Assembly: GCF_023516715.1 (NCBI RefSeq)
Contig: NZ_JAMGSI010000001.1
Location: 186,001 to 250,000, forward strand
Origin: Akkermansia massiliensis
GTDB lineage: Bacteria; Verrucomicrobiota; Verrucomicrobiia; Verrucomicrobiales; Akkermansiaceae
Reading direction: 5' to 3'
DNA length: 64,000 bases
The notes beneath the pieces were generated by a model, which saw nothing but the letters and a program-made list of their open reading frames with translations, had not been told where the DNA came from and searched no databases. The translations under genes and the position numbers were made by a program. Position 1 is the first letter of the stretch, and every line of letters starts with the position of its first letter. Shown piece after piece: positions 63,494 through 64,000 of this stretch.

Positions 63494-64000
63494 ATGTGTT
63501 TCGATTTTATTCCCATTTCCTCATACACTGCATTGTTTAACTGGACCATTCTTTTTTTAATCCTTGGTGCGGTTTATCAGGCGGGAACGGGAGGAATCTT
63601 TTCCGCTTCCACCGCCAGGCTGGACAGCCTGGCCGGCTTTTTATTCGTCGTCGCCCTGATCATGTACATGGGCGCGCGTCCCGTCAGCGCAGAGTTTGGA
63701 GATACCATCAATTACGCCGCGGAATTCCAGACGCTTCAGCAGGGAGAGGCGGGCAACTGGAAAGCCCAGTTGACGGGCATGAAGGGGGAATGGCTGTTTG
63801 CCGTCATTCTGCATGCGTGGGCGCAGCACGGCAATGTGCACGATTATTTCCTGACCTGTTCCGCGGTATACGTGGGAGCGCTGGCCCTGGCCAGCTACAG
63901 GATTTTCGGAGCCCGGTGGTTCATTCCCTTCCTGATTACGTGCGCCATGTTCACCTTCTGGGTATACGGGGTCAACGGCGTCCGCAACGGCATGGCCGCC
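63494..64000 (+). CDS. EpsG-family polysaccharide polymerase (3' end beyond window)
   Basis: The first 169 residues of a membrane protein with several hydrophobic helices (about 14-30, 47-63, 101-116, 125-137 and 142-158). The short Val-Arg-Asn-Gly-Met-Ala at its visible end resembles the conserved Asn/Arg motif of EpsG-type exopolysaccharide polymerases. Glu-Trp-Leu-Phe (about 99-102) fits the same family. The gene runs off the window. It starts 27-32 bases beyond the outer -10 of the invertible segment, so its expression may be phase-variable. Probably the first gene of a surface polysaccharide locus. Confidence 0.7.
   Translation, partial: MCFDFIPISSYTALFNWTILFLILGAVYQAGTGGIFSASTARLDSLAGFLFVVALIMYMGARPVSAEFGDTINYAAEFQTLQQGEAGNWKAQLTGMKGEWLFAVILHAWAQHGNVHDYFLTCSAVYVGALALASYRIFGARWFIPFLITCAMFTFWVYGVNGVRNGMAA

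Overview
The window looks like a gut Verrucomicrobium, most likely Akkermansia. That is an inference from the style of the housekeeping proteins (malate dehydrogenase, LptD, fused amino-acid ABC transporter), the many secreted proteins of unknown function, weak use of Shine-Dalgarno sites and moderately high GC. No species call can be proved without a database search.

Bases 1 to about 29524 are the right-hand part of a temperate siphophage prophage, almost entirely on the + strand. In order it holds: recombination genes (RecT, YqaJ exonuclease, DUF1064-type nuclease); two orphan adenine methyltransferases; an initiator gene that carries an iteron array inside it, a probable lambda-style origin; a DnaB-type helicase; a MuF head protein fused to a zinc peptidase; terminase; a tail fibre; two small membrane proteins; a Tad2-like anti-Thoeris protein; an endolysin; a Mu-type head module (DUF935 portal with a probable -1 frameshift, protease-scaffold, capsid); tail genes; a three-gene glycosylation cassette (GT-A transferase, NeuA-like CMP-sugar synthetase, sialyltransferase-like protein); the tape measure; and a membrane moron candidate. 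The prophage ends in the 3' half of a tRNA-Pro(TGG) gene (attR), next to three integrase-arm-like repeats. The integrase and the left attachment site lie outside the window.

Bases 29525 to 38943 are AT-rich host sequence: a secreted beta-propeller gene followed by two secreted genes, one transglutaminase-like. The propeller gene has a frameshift and is split by a 3807-bp IS1595-family element at 31547-35353. That element has 32/33-bp inverted ends, an 8-bp target duplication and passenger genes (membrane protein, PLD-like protein, HTH/ribbon-helix-helix regulator, outer-membrane barrel). Joining the two flanks restores the reading frame exactly.

Bases 39000 to 64000 are host chromosome: outer-membrane barrel, ugd, mdh, a six-hairpin glycosidase, a metzincin-NPCBM protease, lptD, nitroreductase, two pseudouridine synthases, a TPR protein, isochorismatase-like hydrolase, a P-loop kinase, an ABAB array of four secreted paralogues, a glutamine-type ABC transporter, a family 2 glycosyltransferase and the start of an EpsG-like polysaccharide polymerase. 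Between the last two, 15-bp perfect inverted repeats bound a 160-bp segment. A consensus -35 inside it is placed to pair, at 17 bp spacing in either orientation, with a -10 outside. This is a strong candidate for a phase-variable promoter switch.
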